Of a DNA stretch of 64,000 nucleotides, positions 26,248 to 34,847 are shown piece after piece. The translations under genes were made by a program, and so were the position numbers. A model generated the notes under the pieces. It had not been told where the DNA came from, ran no database searches, and saw only the letters and a list, made by a program, of their open reading frames with translations. The stretch's first letter is position 1; each line of letters begins with the position of its first letter. This stretch comes from Loktanella sp. M215 (GTDB lineage Bacteria > Pseudomonadota > Alphaproteobacteria > Rhodobacterales > Rhodobacteraceae): NCBI RefSeq assembly GCF_021735925.1, contig NZ_WMEA01000005.1, positions 1 to 64,000 of the forward strand. The letters are read 5' to 3'.

Positions 26248-27234
26248 ATGCGATGGCTTGTCGTTGCGCTGGTCCTGGGAGGAATCCTTGCAAGTGCGGG
26301 CATCTTTACCGTATCGCGCTGGCCCATCGTGGAACCTGTCACCCTTGGCATGATGGAAGGCGATGCACAGCGCGGGGCCTATCTTGCGCGATCCGCTGGG
26401 TGCGTCGCATGTCACACGGACGTTCAGAGAGGCGGAGCCGCACTCGCCGGCGGGGCACCGCTGGACACGCCGTTCGGTCGCTTCGTTCCGCCGAACCTGA
26501 CGCCGGATCCGGTCCATGGCATTGGAAACTGGACGCTCGACCAGTTTGCTGTCGCGGTGCGGCAGGGCGTCAGACCCGATGGAAAGGCCTATTATCCGGC
26601 ATTTACTTACGAGTTCTACAACCGCTTTACCGATGGGGACATTGCGGATCTCTGGACGGCGTTCCGCACGGTCCCCCCCGTCCCTGTCGCCGCGGCGCGC
26701 CATGATCTGAACTTTCCGTTCAACCTCAGATGGGGTCTCAAGCTATGGCGGGCGCGGTACATGACACAGTCCGAAATGACACCGGTCATGGCGCAGTCGG
26801 ATGCCTGGAACCGTGGACAACAGCTGGTGAACGGTGCTTCGCATTGTGCAGCATGCCACACAGCCCGCGGACTGTTCGGTGGATTGGACACCAGTGAGAG
26901 CCTCGCTGGCAATGCCAACTTGCCTGGCGGGAACAAGGCCCCATCCATCAGGACGGAGGCCCTGTTGACGCGGGGCTGGACCGTTGCAAACATGGCCTAC
27001 GCCCTGCGGACAGGGATCATGCCAGACGGAGACGTCCTGGGCGGCAGTATGGCCGAAGCGATTGCGCAAGGCACGGGAATGCTGACCGATCGCGACCGGG
27101 AAGCGATCGCGACTTATCTCCTCACTCCGGCGGGTCAGACGAGCGTTGGACTGCCTACTCCTGTAACCGATCCAACGATGGGCGGTATGGCGGGTATGGA
27201 AGGAATGGCCGGTATGGAAAGCGGAGGAAACTGA
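26248..27234 (+). CDS. Diheme cytochrome c, membrane anchored, Met-rich tail
   Basis: The 328 residues have one N-terminal membrane helix (MRWLVVALVLGGILASAGIF) and two cytochrome c domains. The heme motifs are CVACH near residue 52 and CAACH near 209. The layout resembles the cytochrome subunits of periplasmic dehydrogenases (FVPPNLTPDPVHGIGNWT, then VANMAYALRTGIMPDGD). The C-terminus is a Met/Gly run, MGGMAGMEGMAGMESGG, suggesting copper binding. The start at 26248 follows the cytochrome c' stop by one base. No matching dehydrogenase is encoded here, so the electron donor is unknown. Confidence 0.88.
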   Translation: MRWLVVALVLGGILASAGIFTVSRWPIVEPVTLGMMEGDAQRGAYLARSAGCVACHTDVQRGGAALAGGAPLDTPFGRFVPPNLTPDPVHGIGNWTLDQFAVAVRQGVRPDGKAYYPAFTYEFYNRFTDGDIADLWTAFRTVPPVPVAAARHDLNFPFNLRWGLKLWRARYMTQSEMTPVMAQSDAWNRGQQLVNGASHCAACHTARGLFGGLDTSESLAGNANLPGGNKAPSIRTEALLTRGWTVANMAYALRTGIMPDGDVLGGSMAEAIAQGTGMLTDRDREAIATYLLTPAGQTSVGLPTPVTDPTMGGMAGMEGMAGMESGGN

Positions 27235-27235
27235 C

Positions 27236-27658
27236 GTGGAATCTCATTATCGCCCACGGGCCGGCCTGATCTGGGGCCTGATCACCTTCGCGAGTGTCGG
27301 CACGATCACCGCAGTCTGGTCCAACCCCTTGTTCATACGGATGACACCCGTTGCTGCCTGGGAATTTCCGGCAGTACTTCTGTTGGCCATCCTGACCGGG
27401 GTATTCTTTGCAGTGCGCTTTACGGCCTGTGGCGCGCGCCGGGCCGGGATCGGCGGCGTCCTGTCCTTTGTCGGTATCGCCTGCCCTGTCTGCAACAAGA
27501 TCCTCATGCTGATCTTCGGCGGTCCCCTGTTGCTGGCATATTTCGATCCTGTCCGACCCTACGTCGCTCTGGCCGGGTTGATCCTTCTGGCCATCGGTAT
27601 CTGGCGCAACATCGCAGCCCGGCGCACGGCCCTCGCCACGGAATGGCTCGTGCCATGA
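27236..27658 (+). CDS. Four-helix membrane protein with CPVC motif
   Basis: The 140 residues form four membrane helices with short loops. GTG 27236 is the likely start, one base after the cytochrome stop. A cysteine pair, GIACPVCNKILMLIFGG, lies at the start of the third helix. A further Cys is in FTACGARRAG. CPVCNK in a small membrane protein suggests a thiol-redox or metal relay role, but no named family was identified. The stop overlaps the PBP2 start (ATGA at 27655), so it is coupled to that gene. Confidence 0.65.
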   Translation: MESHYRPRAGLIWGLITFASVGTITAVWSNPLFIRMTPVAAWEFPAVLLLAILTGVFFAVRFTACGARRAGIGGVLSFVGIACPVCNKILMLIFGGPLLLAYFDPVRPYVALAGLILLAIGIWRNIAARRTALATEWLVP

Positions 27659-29592
27659 CCAAATTGCAAACAGACCCGAAGGCACATCCCCGGCTGACGC
27701 GCCGCAGTATGATCCTGGGAGGGGCCCAACTGACGGTCGCAGGCGCGCTCGGTTTGCGAATGCACAGGATGCAGATCGATGAGGCAGACACGTATCGCAT
27801 GATGGCCGAGGAAAACCGGATCAGCATGCAACTCGTGGCGCCGCCCCGTGGGCGCATTCTGGATCGGTTCGGTGCCGTGCTGGCTGATAACCGGCCGACC
27901 TATCAGGTGACCATCGTACGCGAGCGGGCCGGCGATCCCCAAAAGGTCCTGGCGGACGTGCAGAAGATTTTGGGGCTGTCCGACGATGACCTGAGGCAGA
28001 TTCTGGACGAGATGGCGGATCGCAGCAGTTTCGTACCGGTTACGGTTGCCAGGGACATTACCTGGGACGAGCTGTCACAGATCTCACTGAATGCTCCTGC
28101 TTTGCCGGGCATTTCGGCAGACGTCGTGCTTCAGCGGGTCTATCCCTTCGGGACCGATTTCGCCCATCTCATTGGCTACGTCGGGCGTGCCAATGCGCAG
28201 GACGTCGCAGACAACGATGGCAATAACGCCCTGCTGACCCTGCCCGGGTTTCATATCGGCAAGATCAGTATCGAAAAGGCGCAGGAGACGTCCTTGCGCG
28301 GCACCGCGGGTCGCCTGTCGGTCGAGGTCAACGCTGCGGGCCGTGTCATGCGGAGCCTGGACCGGGTGCCACCTGTGCCGGGCGCGGACCTGCAGTTGAC
28401 GATTGATCATCATCTTCAGAACTTCGCGCTTGCACGACTGGCTGGCCAGAGTGCGGCAGCCGTGGTCATAGACGTGCAGAACGGTGACCTGCTGGCCTGT
28501 GCTTCGGCCCCGACATTCGATCCGAACCTCTTCGTCGATGGTATCTCGTCGAAGGACTATAATGCGCTGCGCGACGATCCTTACAGGCCTTTGTCGGACA
28601 AGGTCGTCCAAGGGGCCTATCCGCCAGGTTCCGTTCTGAAGATGTCTTTGGCACTTGCGGCACTGGAGGGTACCGAGGTTGGCCCCGAAGAGACCGTCTA
28701 TTGCCCCGGGTTTGTCGAAATCGGCGGTCGGCGGTTTCACTGCTGGAAGCGCGGCGGGCATGGCCACATCAGTTTGCGCGGTGCCCTGCGCGAGTCCTGT
28801 GACGTATTCTTCTACGAGATGGCGCGGCGGGTGGGGATCGACAACCTGCACGCCATGAGCGCACGACTGGGTCTCGGTCAGCGGCCCGACCTGCCCCTCT
28901 CAGGCATTTCATCGGGTCTGAACCCCTCCCGGGTCTGGAAGTTGGAACGCTACGGGACGGAATGGCTGATCGGCGATACGATCAACGCGTCCATCGGTCA
29001 GGGCTTCGTGCTGGCAACGCCGATGCAACTTGCCATCATGGCGGCGCGGGTTGCGTCGGGAAAGAACGTCGAGCCCCGCTTGTTCAAACCGCAGATGGCA
29101 GGCGACACCCGGAATTTCGAGGACATGGGACTGTCTCCCGCGTCCCTCGCACTTGTCCACGCGGGCATGACGGATGTTGTCAATGCAGCACGTGGCACGG
29201 CAAGATCATCGCGGATTGTGGCCGAAGGGCAGACCATGGCGGGTAAGACCGGGTCCAGTCAGGTGTTCAGCATTACGGCGGCAGAACGGGCTGCCGGCGT
29301 GCGCAGTCAGGCGGACCTTTTGTGGAACCGCCGGGACCATGCGCTGTTCACCGCTTTCGCCCCGGCAGCGCAACCGCGCATCGCGGTATCTGTCCTCGTG
29401 GAACACGGTGGTGGCGGCTCGCTTGCTGCAGCCCCCATCGCACGTGATCTCGTTCTGTTTTATCTCAATGGTGGGCTGCCGCCCGTTGAGGCTTACCCGG
29501 CAGACCAACGCGGTCGCATGCAAACCAGCCTGGAGGAGTTGAGCGCTTCGATCCTGCCAACTGACGGCCATACTCAAAAAGAACGAACGTAG
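27655..29592 (+). CDS. mrdA: Penicillin-binding protein 2 (peptidoglycan transpeptidase)
   Basis: The 645 residues carry the class B PBP2 arrangement: membrane anchor near residue 20, PBP dimerisation domain (APPRGRILDRFGAVLADNRPTY), then the transpeptidase domain. The catalytic motifs are GAYPPGSVLKMS (SxxK with the Ser nucleophile), RESCDVFFYE (SxD of PBP2) and MAGKTGSSQ (KTG). PBP2 makes the peptidoglycan of elongating cells. A second copy inside a copper island is unusual. The start at 27655 overlaps the upstream membrane-protein stop. The role in metal stress is inference. Confidence 0.92.
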   Translation: MTKLQTDPKAHPRLTRRSMILGGAQLTVAGALGLRMHRMQIDEADTYRMMAEENRISMQLVAPPRGRILDRFGAVLADNRPTYQVTIVRERAGDPQKVLADVQKILGLSDDDLRQILDEMADRSSFVPVTVARDITWDELSQISLNAPALPGISADVVLQRVYPFGTDFAHLIGYVGRANAQDVADNDGNNALLTLPGFHIGKISIEKAQETSLRGTAGRLSVEVNAAGRVMRSLDRVPPVPGADLQLTIDHHLQNFALARLAGQSAAAVVIDVQNGDLLACASAPTFDPNLFVDGISSKDYNALRDDPYRPLSDKVVQGAYPPGSVLKMSLALAALEGTEVGPEETVYCPGFVEIGGRRFHCWKRGGHGHISLRGALRESCDVFFYEMARRVGIDNLHAMSARLGLGQRPDLPLSGISSGLNPSRVWKLERYGTEWLIGDTINASIGQGFVLATPMQLAIMAARVASGKNVEPRLFKPQMAGDTRNFEDMGLSPASLALVHAGMTDVVNAARGTARSSRIVAEGQTMAGKTGSSQVFSITAAERAAGVRSQADLLWNRRDHALFTAFAPAAQPRIAVSVLVEHGGGGSLAAAPIARDLVLFYLNGGLPPVEAYPADQRGRMQTSLEELSASILPTDGHTQKERT

Positions 29593-29725
29593 ATCCCTGC
29601 ATCATTCTCATTCAAAAAAATGAGCCGGGTGTTGGACACGTGCCCGCAAGTATCTTCATTGGAAGAACAACAGATGTGTGCGTTTCGGGGGACGCCCTTA
29701 GTCTGAACGTCTCATCTGCGTGACA

Positions 29726-30184
29726 TCAGAAGATACCGTTTTCCTGCTGAAGTTCGCGAATATAGCGCGCGATCAACATGACGTCGGCGTTGGTCACGCC
29801 ATCGACCGGGGGCATATTTCCAAATTGCCAATGATGCGCCCGTACGCCATTTTTTGCCGCCAGTACGAATGCCACGTCAGAGTGGTGGTTGGGCTCGTAG
29901 ATCTTGTGTACCAGCGGTGGCGCCACGCCAGTCTGCCCTGCAGCGTGCGTGCCGTGACACGATGCGCATTTCGCCTCAAACCCACGCTGCCCCATCCGGG
30001 CGTCGGCCGAGAGTTCGGCCGGAACCGCAACGTCGACGATCGGCGCATTGCTGGCCAGCGCGCTTGGAGCAGCAGGTTGAATGGACGCAGACGTATCTTC
30101 GGGTGAAGCCTGTCGGGCGGTCCAGTAGAAGCCCAAGCCGCCAAGCACGAAAACCGCGATGATGGCCTTATAAGTGTTGTTCAT
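29726..30184 (-). CDS. Monoheme cytochrome c, membrane anchored
   Basis: The 152 residues have an N-terminal helix (YKAIIAVFVLGGLGFYWTA), an Ala/Pro/Ser-rich linker and a class I cytochrome c domain. The heme motif is CASCH in FEAKCASCHGTHAAGQTG, and the axial Met is probably in FGNMPPVDGVTNADV. The start is ATG 30184. It lies about 170 bases downstream of the multicopper oxidase on the same strand, so it may accept or deliver electrons for it. Confidence 0.88.
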   Translation of the reverse strand: MNNTYKAIIAVFVLGGLGFYWTARQASPEDTSASIQPAAPSALASNAPIVDVAVPAELSADARMGQRGFEAKCASCHGTHAAGQTGVAPPLVHKIYEPNHHSDVAFVLAAKNGVRAHHWQFGNMPPVDGVTNADVMLIARYIRELQQENGIF

Positions 30185-30353
30185 TTTGTGCCTTGTCTCT
30201 CGCGTAGGGGCAGGTTTCAAACGCGCAATGCGATGCAGGACACCTATCAAGCACGACAACCGGAGTCAGGCTCGACCTTCAATGCGTCGAGGCCCGGCCT
30301 GCAAGTGGTAGCACATATAGCCTGAGATGGGTGCGCTCCCTGCGCTGCCCGAT

Positions 30354-31910
30354 CTAGACGTATTTTACCGTCGTCATCATGCCCGCCGCCATGTGGTAAA
30401 GGTTGTGGCAGTGCAACGGCCATTCACCGGGGTTGTCAGCGTCGAACTGGATCGTGACCATTCCCATCGCCGGGACCAGAACCGTGTCCCGCATCGCGCC
30501 GGATATTTTCTGCCCGTCGATGCCGACGACCTGAAAGTGGTGTCCGTGCAAATGCATGGGATGCGACATCATGGTCATGTTGTGCATCGTGACCTCGACG
30601 CGGTCGCCCATGGAGACCTCCAGCGGTTGACGGTTGTCGAAGGTCCGCCCGTCGATCCCCCAGACATAGGTCTGCATGTCGCCCGTCAGCATCGCCATGA
30701 TCTGCAGCGTGACAGGTTTGGCCGAAAGCGGCGATGCGGCCACAAGCTGACGTTCCAGTTCCAGAAGGACGGGGGCGGATTTTGTGTCGGCGGCCGCGGC
30801 GATCTTCGTGACCGTCGCACCGGTCGGTGCCAGCACGATTCCCGTGCGGGCGATGTCCCCTTCGCGCTGCGCCAACACAGGAACCGCGGCACCGTCTGCC
30901 GGCATCGTGACCTCGATATCGATACGTTGCGCCATGGCCAGGCCAAACCTGCTGCCGCGCAGGGGTTGAACGGGCATGCCATCGACGGCTTTGACCGTAC
31001 CCTCGATCTGGCCAAGGTCGATCCAGAAGTTTGTCGATGCCGCCCCGTTGATGATCCGCAGCAGGACAGTATCGCCCTTGTCGACACCGACGATTTCAGG
31101 ATCGGCCAGCGTGCGGTCGTTGGCGAGATAGGCATCGAAGGTGATATCGTTCAGGTCCATGTCCATGGTGCCCATCGCCATGCCACCCATCGCCATGCCG
31201 CGCATGTTCATCCCCGGCATTGCCGTGGCACCATCGTTCCCGTTCATGGTCATGCCGGAATGGTCCATCCCCGCCATGCCGCCCATGGCCATCCCCGGCA
31301 TCGCGGTCCCGCTGCCGGGCATCCCCATGTCCATCGCTGCCGTGCCGGATCCGACGACCGCGGCGCCTTTCCCTTTCAGGGTCGCAAGGATCTCTTCTGG
31401 AGGTGTGAATGAAAAATCGTGCAACAGGACGACGACCTCCTGCATCTGCGGCTCGCCCTCGCGGACAATGAGGGGGGCGGCCATGAGCTGCGTCTCTTGC
31501 AAGCCAAAGTGCGAATGCATCCAGTTGGTCCCGCCGCGCGGCAGATCGAAGCTGTAAGCCATGGACGCACCGGGCGCGATGGGCTGCTGGGACAGGGGGT
31601 TGCCGTCCATGCCGAACGGGGGCGTCAGCCCGTGCCAGTGCATGATCGTGGCCACGTCGGTCGCGTTGGTCAACGACACGTTGAACCCGCCCGCCGCGTC
31701 AAGGATCAAACCGGATCGTCCATTGGTATCTGTAATCCCGAAGACGGTCGCAGCCTTGCCATTCACTTCGATCGTGCGTGTGCCAACCGTTAGTGATTGA
31801 CGGGGCGTCGCAGCCCACGCAGCCGGGCTGAAACCAAGACCTGCAGCGAGCGTGGTGGACCCGGCGAGAGCCAGAAATTGACGACGGTCGACGGCGTATT
31901 GGTCGCGCAT
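30354..31910 (-). CDS. Met-rich multicopper oxidase (PcoA/CopA type)
   Basis: The 518 residues start at ATG 31910 with a twin-arginine leader (VDRRQFLALAGSTTLAAG). The copper blocks are HWHGLTPPFGMDGN, WMHSHFGLQETQ, HPMHLHGHHFQVVG and WPLHCHNLYHMAAGMM. Between the second and third cupredoxin domains is a long Met/Gly/His insert (MGMPGSGTAMPGMAMGGMAG, continuing to about residue 290). Such inserts bind many Cu(I) ions in PcoA-type oxidases. It probably oxidises and sequesters periplasmic copper. The following gene on the strand is a cytochrome c. Confidence 0.92.
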   Translation of the reverse strand: MRDQYAVDRRQFLALAGSTTLAAGLGFSPAAWAATPRQSLTVGTRTIEVNGKAATVFGITDTNGRSGLILDAAGGFNVSLTNATDVATIMHWHGLTPPFGMDGNPLSQQPIAPGASMAYSFDLPRGGTNWMHSHFGLQETQLMAAPLIVREGEPQMQEVVVLLHDFSFTPPEEILATLKGKGAAVVGSGTAAMDMGMPGSGTAMPGMAMGGMAGMDHSGMTMNGNDGATAMPGMNMRGMAMGGMAMGTMDMDLNDITFDAYLANDRTLADPEIVGVDKGDTVLLRIINGAASTNFWIDLGQIEGTVKAVDGMPVQPLRGSRFGLAMAQRIDIEVTMPADGAAVPVLAQREGDIARTGIVLAPTGATVTKIAAAADTKSAPVLLELERQLVAASPLSAKPVTLQIMAMLTGDMQTYVWGIDGRTFDNRQPLEVSMGDRVEVTMHNMTMMSHPMHLHGHHFQVVGIDGQKISGAMRDTVLVPAMGMVTIQFDADNPGEWPLHCHNLYHMAAGMMTTVKYV

Positions 31911-32114
31911 GGGGAGAACTCCGATGTGACTGGCCTGAAAGCAGATTTTATCGATGTTTTCCGCTACCCACCTTCCTGCAGGGGAAGGCAAGTCGCTTTT
32001 GAGGCCGCCGGCCTCAGATCGCGGTCCTGTGATTATCGCAGCGTGTTCGCAGGGTGCGTGGTGACGTCAGGGCCATCGGGATCATCTCATGCGCTACAAT
32101 TCCACCTGGCGCTG

Positions 32115-32375
32115 TCACAATGCACTGGCAGTGACCGAGACTGAGACTGAGACTGAGACTGAGACTGATGAGAAGCTCGTCGCCGCATCTGCAATCATCG
32201 GAGATAGAAGCAGCCCCGTCACGGGATAGAGCAGCCTTGCTGCCATCGAAATGCCAAGCGCGTTATGTGCGAGACGGCCGAGAGGTTCTGCTTGGTACCA
32301 TGCAACCTCGCAGGGCCAGTTTGCGGTCCCGCTTTGCCAAATCGGCTGCATGAAATTGATATCGCTTCGGAACAC
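32115..32375 (-). pseudogene. CopA copper-ATPase C-terminal remnant
   Basis: The frame read from 32275 leftwards gives [20 protein letters not shown] and then [17 protein letters not shown], the last two membrane helices and SSVSV box of a Cu(I) P1B-type ATPase. Upstream residues are unrelated, and the catalytic domains are absent. The SSVSV region has expanded into a run of Ser-Val repeats through a hexamer array (32137-32166). This is the second CopA scrap in the window, different in sequence from that at 20261. It lies in the gap between the multicopper oxidase and nuo-like operons, and is not functional. Confidence 0.75.
32137..32166. repeat. Hexamer tandem repeat GAGACT x5
   Basis: Five exact copies of GAGACT lie head to tail. 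On the minus strand they encode Ser-Val repeats inside the CopA remnant. Slippage growth of the SSVSV coding segment after loss of function is the likely origin. Confidence 0.9.
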
Positions 32376-32569
32376 CTAGCACATCTGTAAAACGTCAACA
32401 TCATCAGCAAGGCATTGCAGGAAAACTGCTGCAATAATGTCGGGAAATTAAAACAATCCCGCTGGTGCGGAACCCTCCCGCGCGGGAGGTCTGTTGATTT
32501 ATAGGTTGTGCATGACCCCATATGGCACATCATGTCCGACGACCCCAAGGGAGGGCTCCTCGCATTTCC
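32376..32569 (+). promoter_or_regulatory. Upstream region of the nuo-like operon with two dyads
   Basis: Two inverted repeats stand out before the first gene: ATTGCAG-N8-CTGCAAT at 32415-32436, and the perfect 16-base palindrome CCTCCCGCGCGGGAGG at 32474-32489. The second is followed by TTGATTTATAGG. They are candidate operator and promoter or terminator elements for the operon that starts at 32570. The assignment to a regulator is unknown. Confidence 0.4.
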
Positions 32570-32923
32570 ATGGAAACAATTTTAATTCTTGCCGGAATCT
32601 TCGCTCTGACGCTTGTGTTCGTCGGCGGTCTTCGCGCGGCCGGCTGGTCTGATTTTTCCGGCCCGGCCACGGCACCGCAGCAGCGCCCGGTGTTGGGCGG
32701 TGGCGACCCGCAAACCCACGCGTGGCAACGTTTCCACGCCCGCTATTACACCATGACCCTGCTTTTCGTCGCCTTCGAGATGGAAATGATGTTCATGTAT
32801 CCGTGGGCTGTCGTCTATGTCGCAGAAGGCGGCAAGGCCTTGGCTGAGATGGGCATGTTCCTGGCTATCTTGTCCGTCGGCATCCTTTATGGATGGCGGG
32901 AAGGCATTTTCAAATGGGAATGA
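32570..32923 (+). CDS. nuoA: NuoA-like subunit (complex I membrane arm)
   Basis: The 117 residues with three membrane helices match NADH-quinone oxidoreductase subunit A. The family block is YYTMTLLFVAFEMEMMFMYP followed by WAVVY (commonly FDVEVVFLYPWAV), with both acidic residues kept. The start METILILAG at 32570 is chosen because it gives the first helix directly. The loop before the second helix lacks the Cys usually seen in YECG. It opens an operon of eight overlapping genes with no NADH-binding subunits. Confidence 0.85.
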   Translation: METILILAGIFALTLVFVGGLRAAGWSDFSGPATAPQQRPVLGGGDPQTHAWQRFHARYYTMTLLFVAFEMEMMFMYPWAVVYVAEGGKALAEMGMFLAILSVGILYGWREGIFKWE

Positions 32924-33942
32924 CGTGGATCACGCGCCTCGCGGCGGGCGCACGGGTGCCTGTGTTCATCGCTATGGGGGACGGTGCCCCAGCCGCGGCA
33001 TTGACGCTCTCTCGGCATCCGGGTCTGTCAGTCGTTGATACGCCACGCGCTGCCAGCATTCTGCTGGTGGCTGGCCAGATGCCTGACGCTCTCATCCCCT
33101 ATCTGCATCGTCTGCACGACCAGCTGCCGCATCCCAGAGCGACGCTTTTGTGGCAGTCCCCTCCCCTCCCCTCGTTGCCGGATGCCATCGCAGTCGCCGC
33201 TGATGATGACATCGGCCGGGCGGTGGCAGAGGTTTTCACCGCGGTGCTGGCAGGCAAGCGTGCCTCCGCGCCCGATATCCTGCCCGACGCGCCCCCTTCG
33301 GAATGGCGCGGTGTCGGCCCTCACGGGCAAGGCGGCAAGGGCATGATGGGTGGTACACCTTACGGTCGGCCGATGGCCATGACCGACGACGACATCCGCG
33401 ACGGGTTGGCGCTGGACAGTTACACAGCTGCTTTCGGACCGTTCCTGCAGTTCTTTCCGCCCGGTCTGGTCCTGACACTGACGCTGCAGGGCGATGTAAT
33501 CCAGAAGGTCGTGGTGACGCATCTGCCGTTCGACCATGACGGGGCACCGCTGGCATCCATGCTAAGCCTGCTGGGTTTGCCCGCTCTCGCCATCAGATCA
33601 TTAGGCAACCATGCCGGTGATCCCGTTCTGCGGCGGCTGATCCGGATGTCCGGTGCGCGGTTTGCGATCCCATCCGGGCTGGGTCGGTTGCCAGACGGGT
33701 CGGACGTGCGCACCCGGTTTGATCGCATGACAGGGACAGAACCAGATGCCGCCTGGCCAGAAGCCGGCGACACGACGCTTGAAAATTTGTTGGTCGGTCT
33801 GGAATGGCATGCGGCCATGCTGGTGTTGTGCAGCCTCGATACCGCGATATTGCGCGTCATCTGCAACAACAGCGATCAGGATGATCAGGACGACACCCAG
33901 GACCACTCTGGGCATGATATGCACGCGGGGCATATGTCATGA
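32920..33942 (+). CDS. NuoB/NuoD-like fusion without Fe-S ligands, His/Met tail
   Basis: The 340 residues look like two complex-I peripheral proteins in one chain. Residues 20-75 (SVVDTPRAASILLVAGQM, PYLHRLHDQLPHPRATLLW) mimic the NuoB block around VAGTxTNKMAPALRxxYDQMPEPR, but the four cluster-N2 cysteines are absent. Residues 130-195 (GQGGKGMMGGTPYGRPMAM, GPFLQFFPPGLVLTLTLQG) resemble the N-terminus of NuoD/hydrogenase large subunits. The C-terminus is DHSGHDMHAGHMS, a likely metal-binding tail. The start ATGA at 32920 overlaps the nuoA stop; 32914 or 32893 are alternatives. It may be a non-redox cap for the membrane arm. The assignment is by remote similarity. Confidence 0.6.
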   Translation: MTWITRLAAGARVPVFIAMGDGAPAAALTLSRHPGLSVVDTPRAASILLVAGQMPDALIPYLHRLHDQLPHPRATLLWQSPPLPSLPDAIAVAADDDIGRAVAEVFTAVLAGKRASAPDILPDAPPSEWRGVGPHGQGGKGMMGGTPYGRPMAMTDDDIRDGLALDSYTAAFGPFLQFFPPGLVLTLTLQGDVIQKVVVTHLPFDHDGAPLASMLSLLGLPALAIRSLGNHAGDPVLRRLIRMSGARFAIPSGLGRLPDGSDVRTRFDRMTGTEPDAAWPEAGDTTLENLLVGLEWHAAMLVLCSLDTAILRVICNNSDQDDQDDTQDHSGHDMHAGHMS

Positions 33943-34847
33943 CGCTGCTGACGATACTTGGCATGCTCGTTTTCCTGTGCGCCAGCGTTTGGCTGGCGGC
34001 AGCTCTTGATACCGCGTGTCGCGGCTGGATCTCGGGACGGGATGTCGGGCACGGGGGCGGGCCGCTCAGGACAGCGGCCCTGTGGCTGACGCAACAGCGG
34101 CTGACCACAGAGGCCCCCGATAGGATGAACGCGCTTTTGTCCATTGCCGGTTACATGGCGCTGGCCCTGACCGGGCTGGCGCTGGTGCCGTTGGGACCCG
34201 ACACGGCCCTTATCGCCCTTCCGACCAGCGTGGTCCTGTGGGGCGCGTGCGAAGCGCTGGTCGTTGTCGTCGTCTTTCTGCATGGCTGGTCGCCGAATGC
34301 GCCGCTGGCGATGATCGGGGCCTACCGTTATGTCGCGATTGGCCTGCCGATCATGCTGCTGAGCATGTTCGTCCTGATCGCGGCCGCCCTGCCCGCCCAG
34401 TCGCTGGACCTGCGCGACATCGTGAGTTCGCAAGCCGATGTCTGGAACCTGATCCGCCAGCCGCTGGGTCTGCCGCTGTTCCTGCTGCTTGGCCTGTCAC
34501 TGACCCTGCGCGGCCCGTTCGACTATGCGGACAGCGCCGATCTGGCGGGTGGAACCTCTGTCGAGGCGTCTGGACCGGACCGCCTGGGCTGGCAGATCGC
34601 GCGGCTGGCGATACTGACGGGGTTTTCGGCCATGGCTGCGACCGTATTTCTGGGCGGCTATCTCGGGCCAGTGCTGCCGGGGCCGCTCTGGATCGCTTTG
34701 AAGACCCTACTCGTCATGACCCTCGTGATCGGCCTGTCGCATCTGGCAGCGCGCATGCCCGTGTCCCGCATGATGGGCCTGATCTGGATGGTCCTGTTGC
34801 CGCTGTCGTTCGCTGACCTGATCTGGGCAGGACTGGTGGCGCTATGA
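33939..34847 (+). CDS. nuoH: NuoH-like quinone-site subunit (divergent)
   Basis: The 302 residues form about eight membrane helices and align with NuoH. The family loop RxPFDLxEAExELVxGxNVEYS appears as LRGPFDYADSADLAGGTSVE, and most of the loop glutamates that line the quinone/proton path in NuoH are replaced. The classical GPNRVGPxG segment is not obvious, so the quinone chamber is probably altered. The C-terminus (SRMMGLIWMVLLPLSFADLIW) matches the last helix. It overlaps both neighbours by four bases, indicating translational coupling. Confidence 0.75.
   Translation: MTLLTILGMLVFLCASVWLAAALDTACRGWISGRDVGHGGGPLRTAALWLTQQRLTTEAPDRMNALLSIAGYMALALTGLALVPLGPDTALIALPTSVVLWGACEALVVVVVFLHGWSPNAPLAMIGAYRYVAIGLPIMLLSMFVLIAAALPAQSLDLRDIVSSQADVWNLIRQPLGLPLFLLLGLSLTLRGPFDYADSADLAGGTSVEASGPDRLGWQIARLAILTGFSAMAATVFLGGYLGPVLPGPLWIALKTLLVMTLVIGLSHLAARMPVSRMMGLIWMVLLPLSFADLIWAGLVAL

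Noticed and set aside
30327..31412. A 361-codon His-rich open frame on the plus strand
   Set aside because: The His-rich look comes from the reverse complement of Met-rich codons of the multicopper oxidase.
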